A stretch of DNA of 64,000 nucleotides from Xylophilus sp. GOD-11R (GCF_033546935.1 NZ_CP137854.1:2604001-2668000), one strand, 5' to 3'; shown: positions 1 through 8,420, counted from the stretch's first letter. Numbers and translations are program-made. The notes: a model not told the origin generated them from the sequence alone.

Positions 1-738
1 CTCGTCGGAGTGGTAGGCCTTGACCAGCTTGCCGACCCAGGGCTTGTCCTTGTCCTGCTCGCGCACCGCGATGATGTTGATATAGGGGCTCTTGGCGCCT
101 TCGCGGGCGATGGAGTCGGCCACCGGGTCCAGGCCGCCGCTCTTGGCGAAGTTGGTGTTGATGCCGGCGGCGTCGAGGTCGGGCAGCGAGCGCGGCAGCT
201 GGGCGGCGTCGATCTCGACGAACTTCAGCTTCTTGGGGTTGGAGGTCACGTCTAGCGGGGTGACATTGACGCCCGCTTCCGGCCGCACCTTGATGATGCC
301 CTGGTCCTGCAGCAGCAGCAGCACGCGGCCGCCGTTGGTCACGTCGTTGGGCATGCCGAAGCGGGCGCCTTCCTTGAGTTCGCTCAGGTTCTTGATCTTC
401 TTGCTGTAGATGCCCATCGGGAAGTTGATGGTGTAGCCGACCGACACGAACTTGTAGCCGCGGTCCTTCACCTGCACGTCGAGGTAGGGCTTGTGCTGGT
501 AGCTGTTGGCATCCAGATCGCCGGCGGCCAGCGCGGCGTTGGGCTGCACGTAATCGCTGAATTCGACGATCTGCAGGTTCAGGCCGTCCTTGGCGGCGAC
601 CTTCTTGACCTGCTCCATGATCTGCGCGTGTGGGCCGGCGGTGACGCCGATCTTGATCGGCTTGTCCTGCGCCTGAGCGATGCCGGTGGCCAGCAGGGTC
701 GAGAGCACGGCGGCCGAGAGGATGTTTCTGCGTTGCAT
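1..738 (-). CDS. metQ: Methionine ABC transporter substrate-binding protein MetQ (partial)
   Basis: Periplasmic binding protein of the D/L-methionine importer MetNIQ (NlpA/MetQ family). The window edge removes the C-terminal end; about 246 codons are visible. Translation opens MQRRNILSAAVLSTLLATG and a signal peptide ends near AQA-Q. There is no lipobox cysteine, whereas E. coli MetQ is a lipoprotein, so this copy is probably soluble in the periplasm. Family-typical stretches are visible: KPIKIGVTAGPHAQIM at the start of the mature protein, SYQHKPYLD and MPNDVTNGGRVLLLLQ in the middle. It is the last gene of a metN-metI-metQ operon, 41 nt after metI. Family identity is firm because permease and ATPase adjoin it; the exact amino-acid specificity is inferred. 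Confidence 0.92.
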   Translation of the reverse strand, partial: MQRRNILSAAVLSTLLATGIAQAQDKPIKIGVTAGPHAQIMEQVKKVAAKDGLNLQIVEFSDYVQPNAALAAGDLDANSYQHKPYLDVQVKDRGYKFVSVGYTINFPMGIYSKKIKNLSELKEGARFGMPNDVTNGGRVLLLLQDQGIIKVRPEAGVNVTPLDVTSNPKKLKFVEIDAAQLPRSLPDLDAAGINTNFAKSGGLDPVADSIAREGAKSPYINIIAVREQDKDKPWVGKLVKAYHSDE

Positions 739-779
739 GAGAGTTCTCTTTTGAATGAATTGAGGATGAAGGGTTCGCT

Positions 780-1451
780 TCAACGGTGGCGCAGGCGGCG
801 CACGGCCCAGTCGCCGAAGCTCTGCACGGCCTGCACGAAGAAGATCAGCACGACCACTACGGCCAGCATGACCTCGGGCAGGAAGCGCTGGTAGCCATAG
901 CGGATGCCCAGGTCGCCCAGCCCGCCGCCGCCGATGGCGCCGGCCATGGCGGAATATCCGGTGAGGCTCACCAGCGTGATGGTGAGTGCCGCCACGATGC
1001 CGGGGAAAGCCTCGGGCAGCAGCACCTTCCAGACGATCTGCCAGGTGTTGGCGCCCATGGCCAGCGCGGCCTCGACCACACCGTCGTCGACTTCGCGCAG
1101 CGCCACTTCCACCAGCCGCGCCACGAAAGGCGTGGCCGCGATGGTCAGCGGCACGATCGCCGCGCCGGTGCCGATGGACGAACCCGACAGCAGCCGGGTC
1201 AGCGGAATGATGGCCACCAGCAGGATGATGAAAGGCGTCGAGCGCACCGCGTTGACGATCCAGCCGGTGACGCTGTTGGCCACTCGGTTCTCGAGCAGCG
1301 CACCCTGGTCGGACAGCCGCAGGTACACGCCCAGCGGAATGCCGAACACAGCGCCGAGCACGCCCGAGACGCCGACCATCACCATGGTTTCCCACAACGA
1401 GGTGCCGAAGACTTCCATGAACATCGGCGTGAAAAGAATGCTGTCGCTCAT
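780..1451 (-). CDS. metI: Methionine ABC transporter permease MetI
   Basis: Inner-membrane permease of the MetNIQ methionine importer, 223 aa, the usual MetI length. It has five or so hydrophobic segments and a binding-protein-dependent transport signature around VEAALAMGANTWQIVWKVLLPEA, the loop that docks on the ATPase. The start at 1451 (MSDSILFTPMF) was chosen over an in-frame upstream ATG at 1514, because the latter would overlap the end of metN and adds an Arg/Pro-rich tail absent from the family. The gap to metN is 34 nt and the gap to metQ is 41 nt, so the three genes form one transcription unit. Confidence 0.94.
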   Translation of the reverse strand: MSDSILFTPMFMEVFGTSLWETMVMVGVSGVLGAVFGIPLGVYLRLSDQGALLENRVANSVTGWIVNAVRSTPFIILLVAIIPLTRLLSGSSIGTGAAIVPLTIAATPFVARLVEVALREVDDGVVEAALAMGANTWQIVWKVLLPEAFPGIVAALTITLVSLTGYSAMAGAIGGGGLGDLGIRYGYQRFLPEVMLAVVVVLIFFVQAVQSFGDWAVRRLRHR

Positions 1452-1485
1452 GGCCGTGCTTGCTCCACGCGTGGTTGGGTCTGGT

Positions 1486-2571
1486 TCATGCCGCGATCTC
1501 CTCGGTGCGCACACCCGCGTTCTGCAGGTGGGCGATGGCCAGCGCCAGCGCGTCGGCCGGGCCGCGCAGCAGCACCGTCAGCGAGGCGAAAGCCAGGCCC
1601 TGGATCTCGTCGACCTGGCCGTGGACGATGTTCGCGTCCACGCCGAAACGGCGGACCAGCTCCGACAGAACCGAGCGCTCCGCGTCCTCGCCCAGAAAGG
1701 CGAGCCGCAGCAGCCGGGCCTCGCCGGGGTGCTGGGCGATCACCGCCCGCACCCGCGCCGCCACGGGCTCGGGAAGCGCCTGCGGCACCACGTCCTCGAC
1801 CAGGCTCTTGGTGATGGCCTCGCGTGGCTGCAGGAAGATCTCGGACACATCGGCGAGCTCCACCACCCGGCCGGCATCGAGCACCGCCGCACGATGGGCG
1901 AGCTGCTTGATGACCTGCATCTGATGGGTGATGAGGATGATGGTCAGGCCGAAGTCGGCGTTGATCTGCCGCAGCAGCGCCAGGATGGAACGCGCGGTTT
2001 CGGGGTCGAGCGCCGAAGTGGCCTCGTCGCACAACAGCACCTTGGGCTTGCTGGCCAGGGCGCGGGCGATACCCACCCGCTGGCGCTGGCCGCCACTCAG
2101 CTGCGACGGGTGACGGTCGGCGAAATTGCCGAGGCCGACGAGGTCGAGCAGCTCGCCGACGCGGGTGCGGATGTCGGCCTTCGGCATGCCCATGAGTTCG
2201 AGCGGCATCGCCACGTTGCCGAAGACGGTGCGGGATTCGAGCAGGTTGAAATGCTGGAACACCATGCCGATGTCGCGACGTGCGGCGCGCAACTGATCGT
2301 CGGGCAGGGCCAACATGTCGCGGCCGGCCACCAGCACCTTGCCGGTGCTGGGGCGGGCCAGCAAATTGATGGTGCGTACCAGCGAACTCTTGCCCGCACC
2401 GCTCTTGCCGATGATGCCGAAGATCTGGCCGTTGGGGATGGACAGGTCGATGCTGTCGAGCGCGTGGACCAGGCCCGTGGCCGACGGGTAATGAACGCTG
2501 ACGTTTCTGAGCTCGACCGCGGGCGTCGCACTTTCTGGTGCTCGGGAATTTGAAATGGGGGAAACCGACAC
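1486..2571 (-). CDS. metN: Methionine ABC transporter ATP-binding protein MetN
   Basis: Cytoplasmic ATPase that powers methionine uptake with MetI and MetQ. In order it shows Walker A (GKSGAGKSS), the ABC signature LSGGQ, Walker B ([14 protein letters not shown]), the H-loop (ITHQMQV) and, in the last ~90 residues, the NIL regulatory domain that binds methionine and gives trans-inhibition in E. coli MetN. Length 361 aa is slightly above the usual ~343, owing to a polar N-terminal extension before [10 protein letters not shown]. The start is GTG. It heads the operon; a TAGAAT -10-like box lies 40 nt upstream. Confidence 0.95.
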   Translation of the reverse strand: MSVSPISNSRAPESATPAVELRNVSVHYPSATGLVHALDSIDLSIPNGQIFGIIGKSGAGKSSLVRTINLLARPSTGKVLVAGRDMLALPDDQLRAARRDIGMVFQHFNLLESRTVFGNVAMPLELMGMPKADIRTRVGELLDLVGLGNFADRHPSQLSGGQRQRVGIARALASKPKVLLCDEATSALDPETARSILALLRQINADFGLTIILITHQMQVIKQLAHRAAVLDAGRVVELADVSEIFLQPREAITKSLVEDVVPQALPEPVAARVRAVIAQHPGEARLLRLAFLGEDAERSVLSELVRRFGVDANIVHGQVDEIQGLAFASLTVLLRGPADALALAIAHLQNAGVRTEEIAA

Positions 2572-2610
2572 GAAAAACCTTAAACAAGCCGGATGACTTG
2601 CGAGCCCGCG

Positions 2611-2616
2611 ATTCTA
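2611..2616 (-). promoter_or_regulatory. -10 element upstream of metN
   Basis: On the minus strand the sequence reads TTAGAATCGCGGGC. TAGAAT is a good sigma-70 -10 box, and the following CGCGG is the same context found before tRNA-Leu and the ParB-like gene in this window. It would start metNIQ transcription about 33 nt before the GTG. No clear -35 box was recognised. Confidence 0.45.
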
Positions 2617-2780
2617 AGAACAACCTGCTTAAAAGGAAAAATACTTAAAAGTCGATTGCTAGTTTCGATAAACGCATAAGAAGCGGAAAGATCCACCTGG
2701 CCCCGTGCACGCCTGCTTATGTAACCATATGATGCAGATTCTCTTCGCTGGCGGTCAGTGAAGTTCACAGGACGGATCAA

Positions 2781-3044
2781 ATGAAGCAGCTCGTTTTCAT
2801 CGGAGTTCTCGCAATGGCCATGGCGTCGACCGTTCACGCGGCGAGTGCCCAGCAAAGCCTGATGGGCACCTGCAATACCGAAGCCACGGGCAAGAAAGGC
2901 GACGAGCGCAAGGCGTTCATGAGCAGCTGCCTCTCCGACGGCAAGAAGCGTCAGCAGGAAAGGATGAAGGCCTGCAATGTGGATGCGACCGGCAAGAAGG
3001 GCGAAGAACGCAAGGCGTTCATGTCGGCATGCCTGAAGAAGTGA
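2781..3044 (+). CDS. PsiF-repeat family periplasmic protein
   Basis: Small exported protein of 87 aa with a signal peptide (residues 1-20, cleavage after VHA) followed by two copies of the PsiF repeat, about residues 31-51 and 65-85. Each repeat is built as C-x4-ATGKKG-(D/E)-ERKAFMSxCL, with cysteines at both ends that could pair. PsiF of E. coli is phosphate-starvation inducible and its biochemical role is unknown. A Shine-Dalgarno AGGA lies about 9 nt before the ATG. No Pho box was recognised upstream, so phosphate control is not supported here. It converges on the acyltransferase gene at 3059. Confidence 0.85.
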   Translation: MKQLVFIGVLAMAMASTVHAASAQQSLMGTCNTEATGKKGDERKAFMSSCLSDGKKRQQERMKACNVDATGKKGEERKAFMSACLKK

Positions 3045-3058
3045 CGCGCTCGTGGGCG

Positions 3059-4105
3059 TCAGGCTGTCCTTGGGCCTGACACCCTCGCACCGGTGCGTGC
3101 GCCCAGGCGACGGGTGAGCGGCAGCTCGAAGAGGTAGTAGACCAACGCGGCGACCGCCACGCAGAAAGCGACCGCCACGAAGACGAACGACCCGGCCCCG
3201 ACTGCCGATGCATGGAGACCGAGCCCTCGCCAAGCCTGAGAGATAGCCGACAGTGCGATCGGGTGCACGAGATACAGGCTGTAAGAAATATCGCCGAGCC
3301 AGCGCAGCGCCGGCCATGCCGGCACCTTCCCCGAACGCTCCAGCAGCAGCGCTCCGACGATGACCATGGTCGCCGGGATGCCCGTGTCGGTAGCCCGCGA
3401 AAGATTGAGCCCCAGCCCGCCAGAAAGCCCGGCAAAGCCGATAACGAGGACCACGACGGCCAGCCACGCTGGGCAGCGAGCACCCCGCGAGCCCTTCCAC
3501 CAATACGCCACCGCCATGCCGAAGACGAACTCCAGCATGATCGACGAGGTGTATGCCTGCGTGAGCGGACCCGGGTTGGCGACGATGCTGCCCACCGCCA
3601 CCAGCGCCGAGATCACGACCGCCGTCGCCACGAAACTGTAGGCACCGGGCAGCAGCAAGGCCGCGCCGTAGATGAGATAGAAGAGCATCTCGTAGTTGAG
3701 CGTCCACCCCACGACCAGGACCGGCTCCAGCGAACCGTTGCTGGAATGCGAGAAAAAGAAAAGATAGGACCCGATCACGTTGAAAAGATCGAATCGCACG
3801 GTCTGCAGCAGCCGTGGCGCGACCAGCATCACCAGGACCACGACCGATGTCAGCATCCAGTAGAGCGGCACGATCCGCACGATGCGGCGCCGGTAGAACT
3901 CGAGCGGGCCCTGGTTGCGGCCGACGGTGGTGCTCCACATGAGGAACCCGCTCAGAACGAAGAAGATGTCAACACCGTGGGCCAGCCAGGAAGGGATCGC
4001 ATCCACGAATCCAAAGCGATTGATCTGGGTACCTACGTGGAGCAGCACCACCATGAGCGCCGCGATTGCGCGAAGGTACTGGAGGCTGATCAGGGGCATG
4101 GTCAA
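3059..4105 (-). CDS. Acyltransferase family 3 membrane protein
   Basis: Integral membrane acyltransferase (Acyl_transf_3/OafA-like), 348 aa with about ten hydrophobic segments. The N-terminus has the family signature LRAIAALMVVLLHVG, containing the arginine and histidine conserved in O-acyltransferases, followed by HGVDIFFVLSGFLM. Such proteins move acetyl or other acyl groups onto exported sugars, peptidoglycan or exopolysaccharide; the acceptor cannot be told from sequence. It is a single gene facing the PsiF gene, with no glycosyltransferases nearby. A second family member lies at 28929 and a third is fused into the gene at 30137. Confidence 0.87.
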   Translation of the reverse strand: MTMPLISLQYLRAIAALMVVLLHVGTQINRFGFVDAIPSWLAHGVDIFFVLSGFLMWSTTVGRNQGPLEFYRRRIVRIVPLYWMLTSVVVLVMLVAPRLLQTVRFDLFNVIGSYLFFFSHSSNGSLEPVLVVGWTLNYEMLFYLIYGAALLLPGAYSFVATAVVISALVAVGSIVANPGPLTQAYTSSIMLEFVFGMAVAYWWKGSRGARCPAWLAVVVLVIGFAGLSGGLGLNLSRATDTGIPATMVIVGALLLERSGKVPAWPALRWLGDISYSLYLVHPIALSAISQAWRGLGLHASAVGAGSFVFVAVAFCVAVAALVYYLFELPLTRRLGARTGARVSGPRTA

Positions 4106-4305
4106 GTGGGAATGGCTGGTCTCGACGGGACAGCTTAGCGGAGCGCGCTTCGAAAATTCGCCGCAGCACCTATCAGGTGGATCGCCGCGCGGCGCACCTC
4201 CGCACCGATCATCTCAATGAAATAAGCCAACACACAGCTTAGAGATAAGTGACCGCCCACTTTTCAGCAAGAATACGCGTTGTTATTTTTACTGAAAGTT
4301 CGTTC

Positions 4306-5196
4306 ATGAAGTTCTTGCCGGGGATTTCCATTGCCCTGTCACTGAGCGCAGGCTCTGCCGTTGCTGGCGAAGGCGCTTTCGGCTGGCTCTACTCCCTCGA
4401 CCTGCAGCCCCAGGGAAAAGTCGAAATCGAACAGCGGGTCGACCGAACCCACCGACAGGCCGCCGGCCGCTACGACTGGACCCAGTTCCGTACGGCAGTG
4501 GAATACGGCCTGACGAACGAGTTGCAGATGGGCGTCTACCTCAACGCGTTTTCACTCGACGCCAACGCCAATTACCTCAGCAGCGAGATGTGCGACACCG
4601 TTCCCTGCACCGCCGGTTTCGGCGTGCCCGGCACGGCGGCCAACGGTCCGTATCGACGCAGCGGCGTCGACGGTGGATCGCTCGAGTTCATCTGGCGACT
4701 CAGCAACCCGGTGACCTCGCCGGTCGGTGTGGGCCTGTACCTGGAACCGAGCTGGGGCAAGCTCGAGGACACCGTCGAAGCGCGCCTGCTGCTGCAGTCA
4801 AACTTTCTCGACGACAGGCTGATCTTGCTCACCAACGCGATGGTCGAGTGGGAGCGTGAGAAGTACGACCGCGCCGGCGGCATCATCCGCAACACCATGG
4901 CCGACCTGCTGTACGGCGCGAGCTATCGTTTTGCGCCGCGCTGGTCGGCAGGCCTGGAAGGCAGGCTCCACACCGACCACGACGGCTACCGCTTCCAGCG
5001 CCACACCCAGACCGGCCATTTCATCGGCCCCAACGTCCATTACGCCTCGGAGCGCTGGTGGGCCACCGCCGCGTGGCGGCACCAGGTCAGCGGCAGTTGC
5101 TATTCGGTCGGCACGGCCGATTGCTCCATGGGCCGGGTATGGGATGGTCACGGTCGCGACCAATTCATGCTGAAGGTCGGATACCTGCTCAACTAG
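4306..5196 (+). CDS. Putative outer-membrane beta-barrel protein, DUF6662-like
   Basis: Exported protein of 296 aa with a signal peptide (residues 1-19, ending GSAVAG) and a mature part rich in alternating aromatic/polar strands typical of a beta-barrel: GAFGWLYSLDLQPQGKVEIE, then repeated amphipathic stretches ending DQFMLKVGYLLN. The family resemblance is to DUF6662 outer-membrane proteins of unknown function; I am only moderately sure of that label. Start MKFLPG at 4306 is preferred to an upstream in-frame ATG at 4249 because it begins a clean signal peptide. The stop is 10 nt before the FMN_bind gene, whose ribosome site overlaps this end, so this is the first gene of a four-gene flavin/cytochrome-like cassette. 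Confidence 0.68.
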   Translation: MKFLPGISIALSLSAGSAVAGEGAFGWLYSLDLQPQGKVEIEQRVDRTHRQAAGRYDWTQFRTAVEYGLTNELQMGVYLNAFSLDANANYLSSEMCDTVPCTAGFGVPGTAANGPYRRSGVDGGSLEFIWRLSNPVTSPVGVGLYLEPSWGKLEDTVEARLLLQSNFLDDRLILLTNAMVEWEREKYDRAGGIIRNTMADLLYGASYRFAPRWSAGLEGRLHTDHDGYRFQRHTQTGHFIGPNVHYASERWWATAAWRHQVSGSCYSVGTADCSMGRVWDGHGRDQFMLKVGYLLN

Positions 5197-5206
5197 GAAG
5201 ACCGCC

Positions 5207-5731
5207 GTGCGCTGGATTCCCGTGGCCGTCGGACTTGCCGGCGCCCTGATACCCGTCGTCGCCCAGTCGCGGGTCTACCTCTCGATCGAGCAGGCGCAGC
5301 GCGAAATGCTGCCCGGCGTCGTGCTGACGCCTCATCCGATCGTGCTCACCAACGAACAACAGGCGCGCATGCGTGCAGCGAGTTCCGTGTCGCATCCCTT
5401 CCAGGGCAACCGCGTATGGAAGGCACCCGACGGCAGCTGGTTCGTGGTCGACGAGGTCGTCGGCAAGCACGAATTCATCACCTATGCGGTCGCACTCGAC
5501 GCCCGTGGCACCGTGCTGCGCGTCGAGGTGTTGGAATATCGGGAGTCTTACGGGCATGAGGTCGCCGCCCGATCGTGGCTGGCGCAGTTCGAGGGGCGCA
5601 ATCAGGTCACGCCTATCGACCTGGGGCGCGACATCGCCAACATCGGTGGCGCGACACTCTCCTGCAAACACCTCACCGACGGCGTGAAACGCGTGCTGGT
5701 CCTGCACACCATGGCGCTTCGGTCTCGATGA
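5207..5731 (+). CDS. FMN-binding domain protein (periplasmic flavoprotein)
   Basis: Protein of 174 aa with an N-terminal hydrophobic signal/anchor (residues 3-19) and one FMN_bind domain. The C-terminal part carries IGGATLSCKHLTDGVKR, which matches the flavinylation motif (S/G)GA(T/S)x(T/S) of RnfG/NqrC-type proteins; the serine after the leucine would receive FMN through a phosphoester bond. The start is GTG with a GGAAG ribosome site. It overlaps the following apbE by 4 nt (ATGA). ApbE transfers FMN to exactly this kind of domain, so enzyme and substrate are encoded side by side. Role inferred: extracytoplasmic one-electron carrier. Confidence 0.78.
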   Translation: MRWIPVAVGLAGALIPVVAQSRVYLSIEQAQREMLPGVVLTPHPIVLTNEQQARMRAASSVSHPFQGNRVWKAPDGSWFVVDEVVGKHEFITYAVALDARGTVLRVEVLEYRESYGHEVAARSWLAQFEGRNQVTPIDLGRDIANIGGATLSCKHLTDGVKRVLVLHTMALRSR

Positions 5732-6510
5732 AGCCGGCAGCGCAAGTCGAGCCGGCCCTGCGCCGCTGCCGCCCCTTGCTCGGAACCTATGTGGAAGTGG
5801 CAATCATGGGTGCGGATGCCAACCACCCCGACGCGGTAACGGCGATCGCCCTCGCCTTCGACGCCGTTTCCGAGGTCCAACGCCAGATGTCGGCCCATGA
5901 CACGCAAAGCGACCTGACGCGCCTCAACGCCGCGCCGGCCGGCTCGACCGTCTCCGTCTCGCCGATGACCGCTGAAGTACTGGCGTTAGCGTTGGAGATT
6001 CATCGTCTGAGCGCAGGCCGATTCGACTGCGGCATCGATGGAAGCTCCATCGCTGACCTCGAGAAGACCGGACCGTTGCGGTTCGCCCTGCGCCGGGCCG
6101 TGCGGCTCGACCTGGGCGGCATCGCCAAAGGGTTCGCCGTCGACCGTGCCATCGACACGCTGGCAGGACTGGGCTTTGGCAATGCCGTCGTCAATGCCGG
6201 CGGCGACATGCGGGTTTCGGGCTCGGCGCCGCGGGCGGTGCACATTCGCCATCCGCTCGATCCGCGCCGGGTGATCCGCATCGGCGAACTCTGCGACGGC
6301 GCATCGGCTACGTCGGCCTCGTACTTCCGTGATGGCCGACGGTGGCTGCTCGATCCGGCCACCGGCCGCAGGCGCGGCGATCGCCGCAGCTTTACTGTCA
6401 TCGCATCCCGTTGCGCCTGGGCCGATGCGCTCACCAAGGTGCTGGCGCTGGGCGGGCCGCGTGTCGAGGAATGCCTCGGCCACTTCGGCGCGCACGGCAT
6501 CGTGCTATGA
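5728..6510 (+). CDS. apbE: FAD:protein FMN transferase ApbE
   Basis: Transfers FMN from FAD to a Thr/Ser of FMN_bind domains in the periplasm (ApbE/Ftp family), 260 aa. Visible motifs: RPLLGTYVEV at the N-terminus, FDAVSEVQRQMSAHDTQSDLTRLNA (FAD/Mg region), LDLGGIAKGFAVDRAI (the conserved G-G-x-x-K-G motif), VNAGGDMRVSG, and the C-terminal DALTKVLALGG. No lipobox is seen. The start ATG overlaps the stop of the FMN_bind gene, and its own stop overlaps the next start (ATGA in both cases), indicating translational coupling. Its obvious client is the protein encoded just upstream. Confidence 0.94.
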   Translation: MKPAAQVEPALRRCRPLLGTYVEVAIMGADANHPDAVTAIALAFDAVSEVQRQMSAHDTQSDLTRLNAAPAGSTVSVSPMTAEVLALALEIHRLSAGRFDCGIDGSSIADLEKTGPLRFALRRAVRLDLGGIAKGFAVDRAIDTLAGLGFGNAVVNAGGDMRVSGSAPRAVHIRHPLDPRRVIRIGELCDGASATSASYFRDGRRWLLDPATGRRRGDRRSFTVIASRCAWADALTKVLALGGPRVEECLGHFGAHGIVL

Positions 6511-6941
6511 GCGGCAGGCGATCGGGCGGGCATCGCCCCGGCACGGGCTTCGATCGCTGGCATCGCCGGTGTACCTATGCGGCGCTGGTCGCGTGCGCCA
6601 CGACCGGCCTGGTGTGGCTGGTGATGCTCGACATGCTCGACCAGCCTGCGCCGCGTCTGCGCTTGTGGTGGATCACGCACGGCTGCAGCGCGTGGCTGGT
6701 GGCCATGGCGCTCGGTGCAGCCTGGCCGCATGTCAGAGGCGCGTGGAAGTCCGGTCGAAACAGGATCGTCGGGTCGACCGCCCTGCTCGGTCTGGTCACC
6801 CTGGGCAGCAGCGCCCTGCTCCTCATGTACGGAGCCGAGTCGGTACGCCCAAGCGCTCATGTGCTGCACGTGGTGACGGGCCTCGCCGCCATGGGGGTGT
6901 TTCCCTGGCATGTCGTGCGCGGCCGACGCCGGCAGAGTTAG
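6507..6941 (+). CDS. Small four-helix membrane protein, putative di-heme cytochrome b-like
   Basis: A 144-aa protein translationally coupled to apbE. Four membrane segments are predicted at about 23-43, 58-75, 86-107 and 117-135. Histidines sit at both ends of helix 2 (H58, H75) and both ends of helix 4 (H118/H121, H135). By topology H58 and H118/H121 fall on one membrane face, H75 and H135 on the other, which is the arrangement of bis-His ligands for two b hemes in a four-helix bundle. This is inference from spacing; I do not recognise a named family. In context it could pass quinol electrons across the membrane to the FMN_bind protein. A plain structural membrane protein is the alternative. 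Confidence 0.6.
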   Translation: MSGRRSGGHRPGTGFDRWHRRCTYAALVACATTGLVWLVMLDMLDQPAPRLRLWWITHGCSAWLVAMALGAAWPHVRGAWKSGRNRIVGSTALLGLVTLGSSALLLMYGAESVRPSAHVLHVVTGLAAMGVFPWHVVRGRRRQS

Positions 6942-7014
6942 TTCCCGACCCTTTCGTCAGCCATGCCGCGCGCCGTCGCCGCGACGGCCGGGGCATGGCC
7001 GACGAGTCTGCCGC

Positions 7015-7860
7015 CTAGACCAGCATTGCCCGCAGCGACTCCACCTCGGCACGCAGAGCCTGGTTTTCGGCGGTCAGTTCTTCCACCCGGCGGCGCAGGC
7101 CCAGCACCATGTCGGCCGCCTGGTCCTCCGCCTCTTCCGAACCCACCCCACCCTCGGGCGCATCGCGCGGCTTGCGGCGCGCGTCACGCACTCGCTTGGC
7201 GGCCTGACGAAGATCGTCCTTGCCACCGGAGGCGGCGGCCACCTGCTCCTCGGCGGGCAGGCTGGCGATGGTCGCGGCCGTATTGATGGACACCGCGCCT
7301 GCACGCACCGCCGCCACGAGTTCCGGTGCCGCCTGCTTCTGGATCTTTTCGATGGCGGCGACCTGCGCGCTGCTCAGCCGTGCGGCCTTGGCGACGGCCT
7401 CCCGCGTGTTCAAGGCCGGAGCGGACGGCACGGTCGTGACGGGCGAGACGGCCTGCGTCGTCCCGTCATCCGAATCCCAAGGGGCCGAATCGCCGGACGA
7501 CGGATGGGCCGGCTCATCGCTTTGCGGCGCGGCCTGGCGCTGCGCCACGATCTGCTTCTTGCGCAGCGCCAGCACGCCCCGCTGAAAATCCGACACGCTG
7601 CGCCGACCGAGATGCTGGTCGATCATCCACAGATGCACGTCTTCCATGCTCTGGAATCGGGTGTTCTGCACGGTATTGAAGGGCAAGCCGTGCTTGAGGC
7701 AGATGCCGTAGCGGTTGTGGCCGTCCACCAGCACATCGCCCCACAGCACCAGGGCATCGCGGCAGCCTTCGGCCAGCAGGCTGCGCTCCAGCGCGTCGTG
7801 TTCTTCCGGCGTCAGTGGATCGATATAGGCTTTGAGTTCTTCGTTGACGACGATGTTCAT
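7015..7860 (-). CDS. ParB/sulfiredoxin-like N-terminal domain protein with C-terminal coiled coil
   Basis: A 281-aa protein. Residues ~1-60 look like a ParB/Srx nuclease-like domain: a short target-listing segment (LKAYIDPLTPEEHDALE) and VDGHNRYGICLKHG, the equivalent of the ParB GxxR/GHNR phosphate-binding box. The middle (~110-160) is a low-complexity linker, followed by a helix-turn-helix-like segment (LSSAQVAAIEKIQ). The C-terminus is a leucine-rich coiled coil (VLGLRRRVEELTAENQALRAE) ending 2 residues before the stop. Such genes are usually labelled plasmid partition-related in Comamonadaceae. There is no parA, parS cluster or origin nearby, so chromosome partition is unlikely. Function unknown; DNA binding is inferred. 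Confidence 0.7.
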   Translation of the reverse strand: MNIVVNEELKAYIDPLTPEEHDALERSLLAEGCRDALVLWGDVLVDGHNRYGICLKHGLPFNTVQNTRFQSMEDVHLWMIDQHLGRRSVSDFQRGVLALRKKQIVAQRQAAPQSDEPAHPSSGDSAPWDSDDGTTQAVSPVTTVPSAPALNTREAVAKAARLSSAQVAAIEKIQKQAAPELVAAVRAGAVSINTAATIASLPAEEQVAAASGGKDDLRQAAKRVRDARRKPRDAPEGGVGSEEAEDQAADMVLGLRRRVEELTAENQALRAEVESLRAMLV

Positions 7861-7900
7861 GGAGACGGCAGACCGGGTTGGAGAATCGCAAAGGGGCGCG

Positions 7901-7906
7901 ATTCTA
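7901..7906 (-). promoter_or_regulatory. -10 element of the ParB-like gene
   Basis: The minus strand reads GATAGAATCGCGCC. TAGAAT followed by CGCG matches the -10 context before metN and tRNA-Leu. It lies 41 nt before the ATG at 7860. No -35 box was assigned. Confidence 0.45.
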
Positions 7907-7945
7907 TCCGCCGTGCTTGCCGCCGCCCCCGCGGGCGGCGATCGG

Positions 7946-8326
7946 TCAACCCAGGTCCAGCCCGAACTCCTGGCGCGTGATCGGCTCGCGAAAAAAGATC
8001 GAGAAGGTCATCGCGTCAAGATTGCCGTAATGCAGGCCTTCCTGCATTTCGCCGTCGTAGAAATCGAAGCGTTTGTTGTACACGGTGAACTGTTCCTCGA
8101 GGCTGAAGAACCAGCGGTGATCGTCGAACTCGGTGTCGGCGAACGGCCCCATGTCGGTGTACGAATGGGCCTGTGCGGCAGGGCCGAATCGGGCGGTGAG
8201 ATCGGCGAGCCGGCGAGCGCATTGCTCCATCACATCGTCGTCTTCCCAATCGAGATCGCACTCGAACGCCTTGCTGCCACACGTCGGGTCTTCGGGCACG
8301 AATTCGGTCCAGGTCCACTCGGTCAT
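7946..8326 (-). CDS. Hypothetical acidic protein
   Basis: A 126-aa soluble protein with no signal peptide or membrane segment, rich in Asp/Glu and aromatic residues (EFDDHRWFFSLEEQFTVYNKRFDFYDGEM). I do not recognise a family. The start MTEWTWTEF at 8326 was chosen because longer in-frame versions run back into the ferredoxin gene on the other strand and lose coding character. Start-to-start distance to the divergent ferredoxin-like gene is 94 nt, so the two may share a regulatory region. Two cysteines (in PTCGSKAFEC) lie near the N-terminus. Confidence 0.68.
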   Translation of the reverse strand: MTEWTWTEFVPEDPTCGSKAFECDLDWEDDDVMEQCARRLADLTARFGPAAQAHSYTDMGPFADTEFDDHRWFFSLEEQFTVYNKRFDFYDGEMQEGLHYGNLDAMTFSIFFREPITRQEFGLDLG

Positions 8327-8420
8327 CAGGCTCTCCCTCGTTTCAGGAAATTCTGACACAAGCTTACGCGCGCCCAAGCGCAGGATCACGTGCCGAGCCA
8401 CGCAAAACACGAGATCCGAC

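Noticed and set aside
2640..2780. Pho box or SigF-type promoter before the PsiF gene
   Set aside because: No Pho box was found. GTAACC is present at 2718 but CGAA does not follow at 16 nt (CTTC is found instead).
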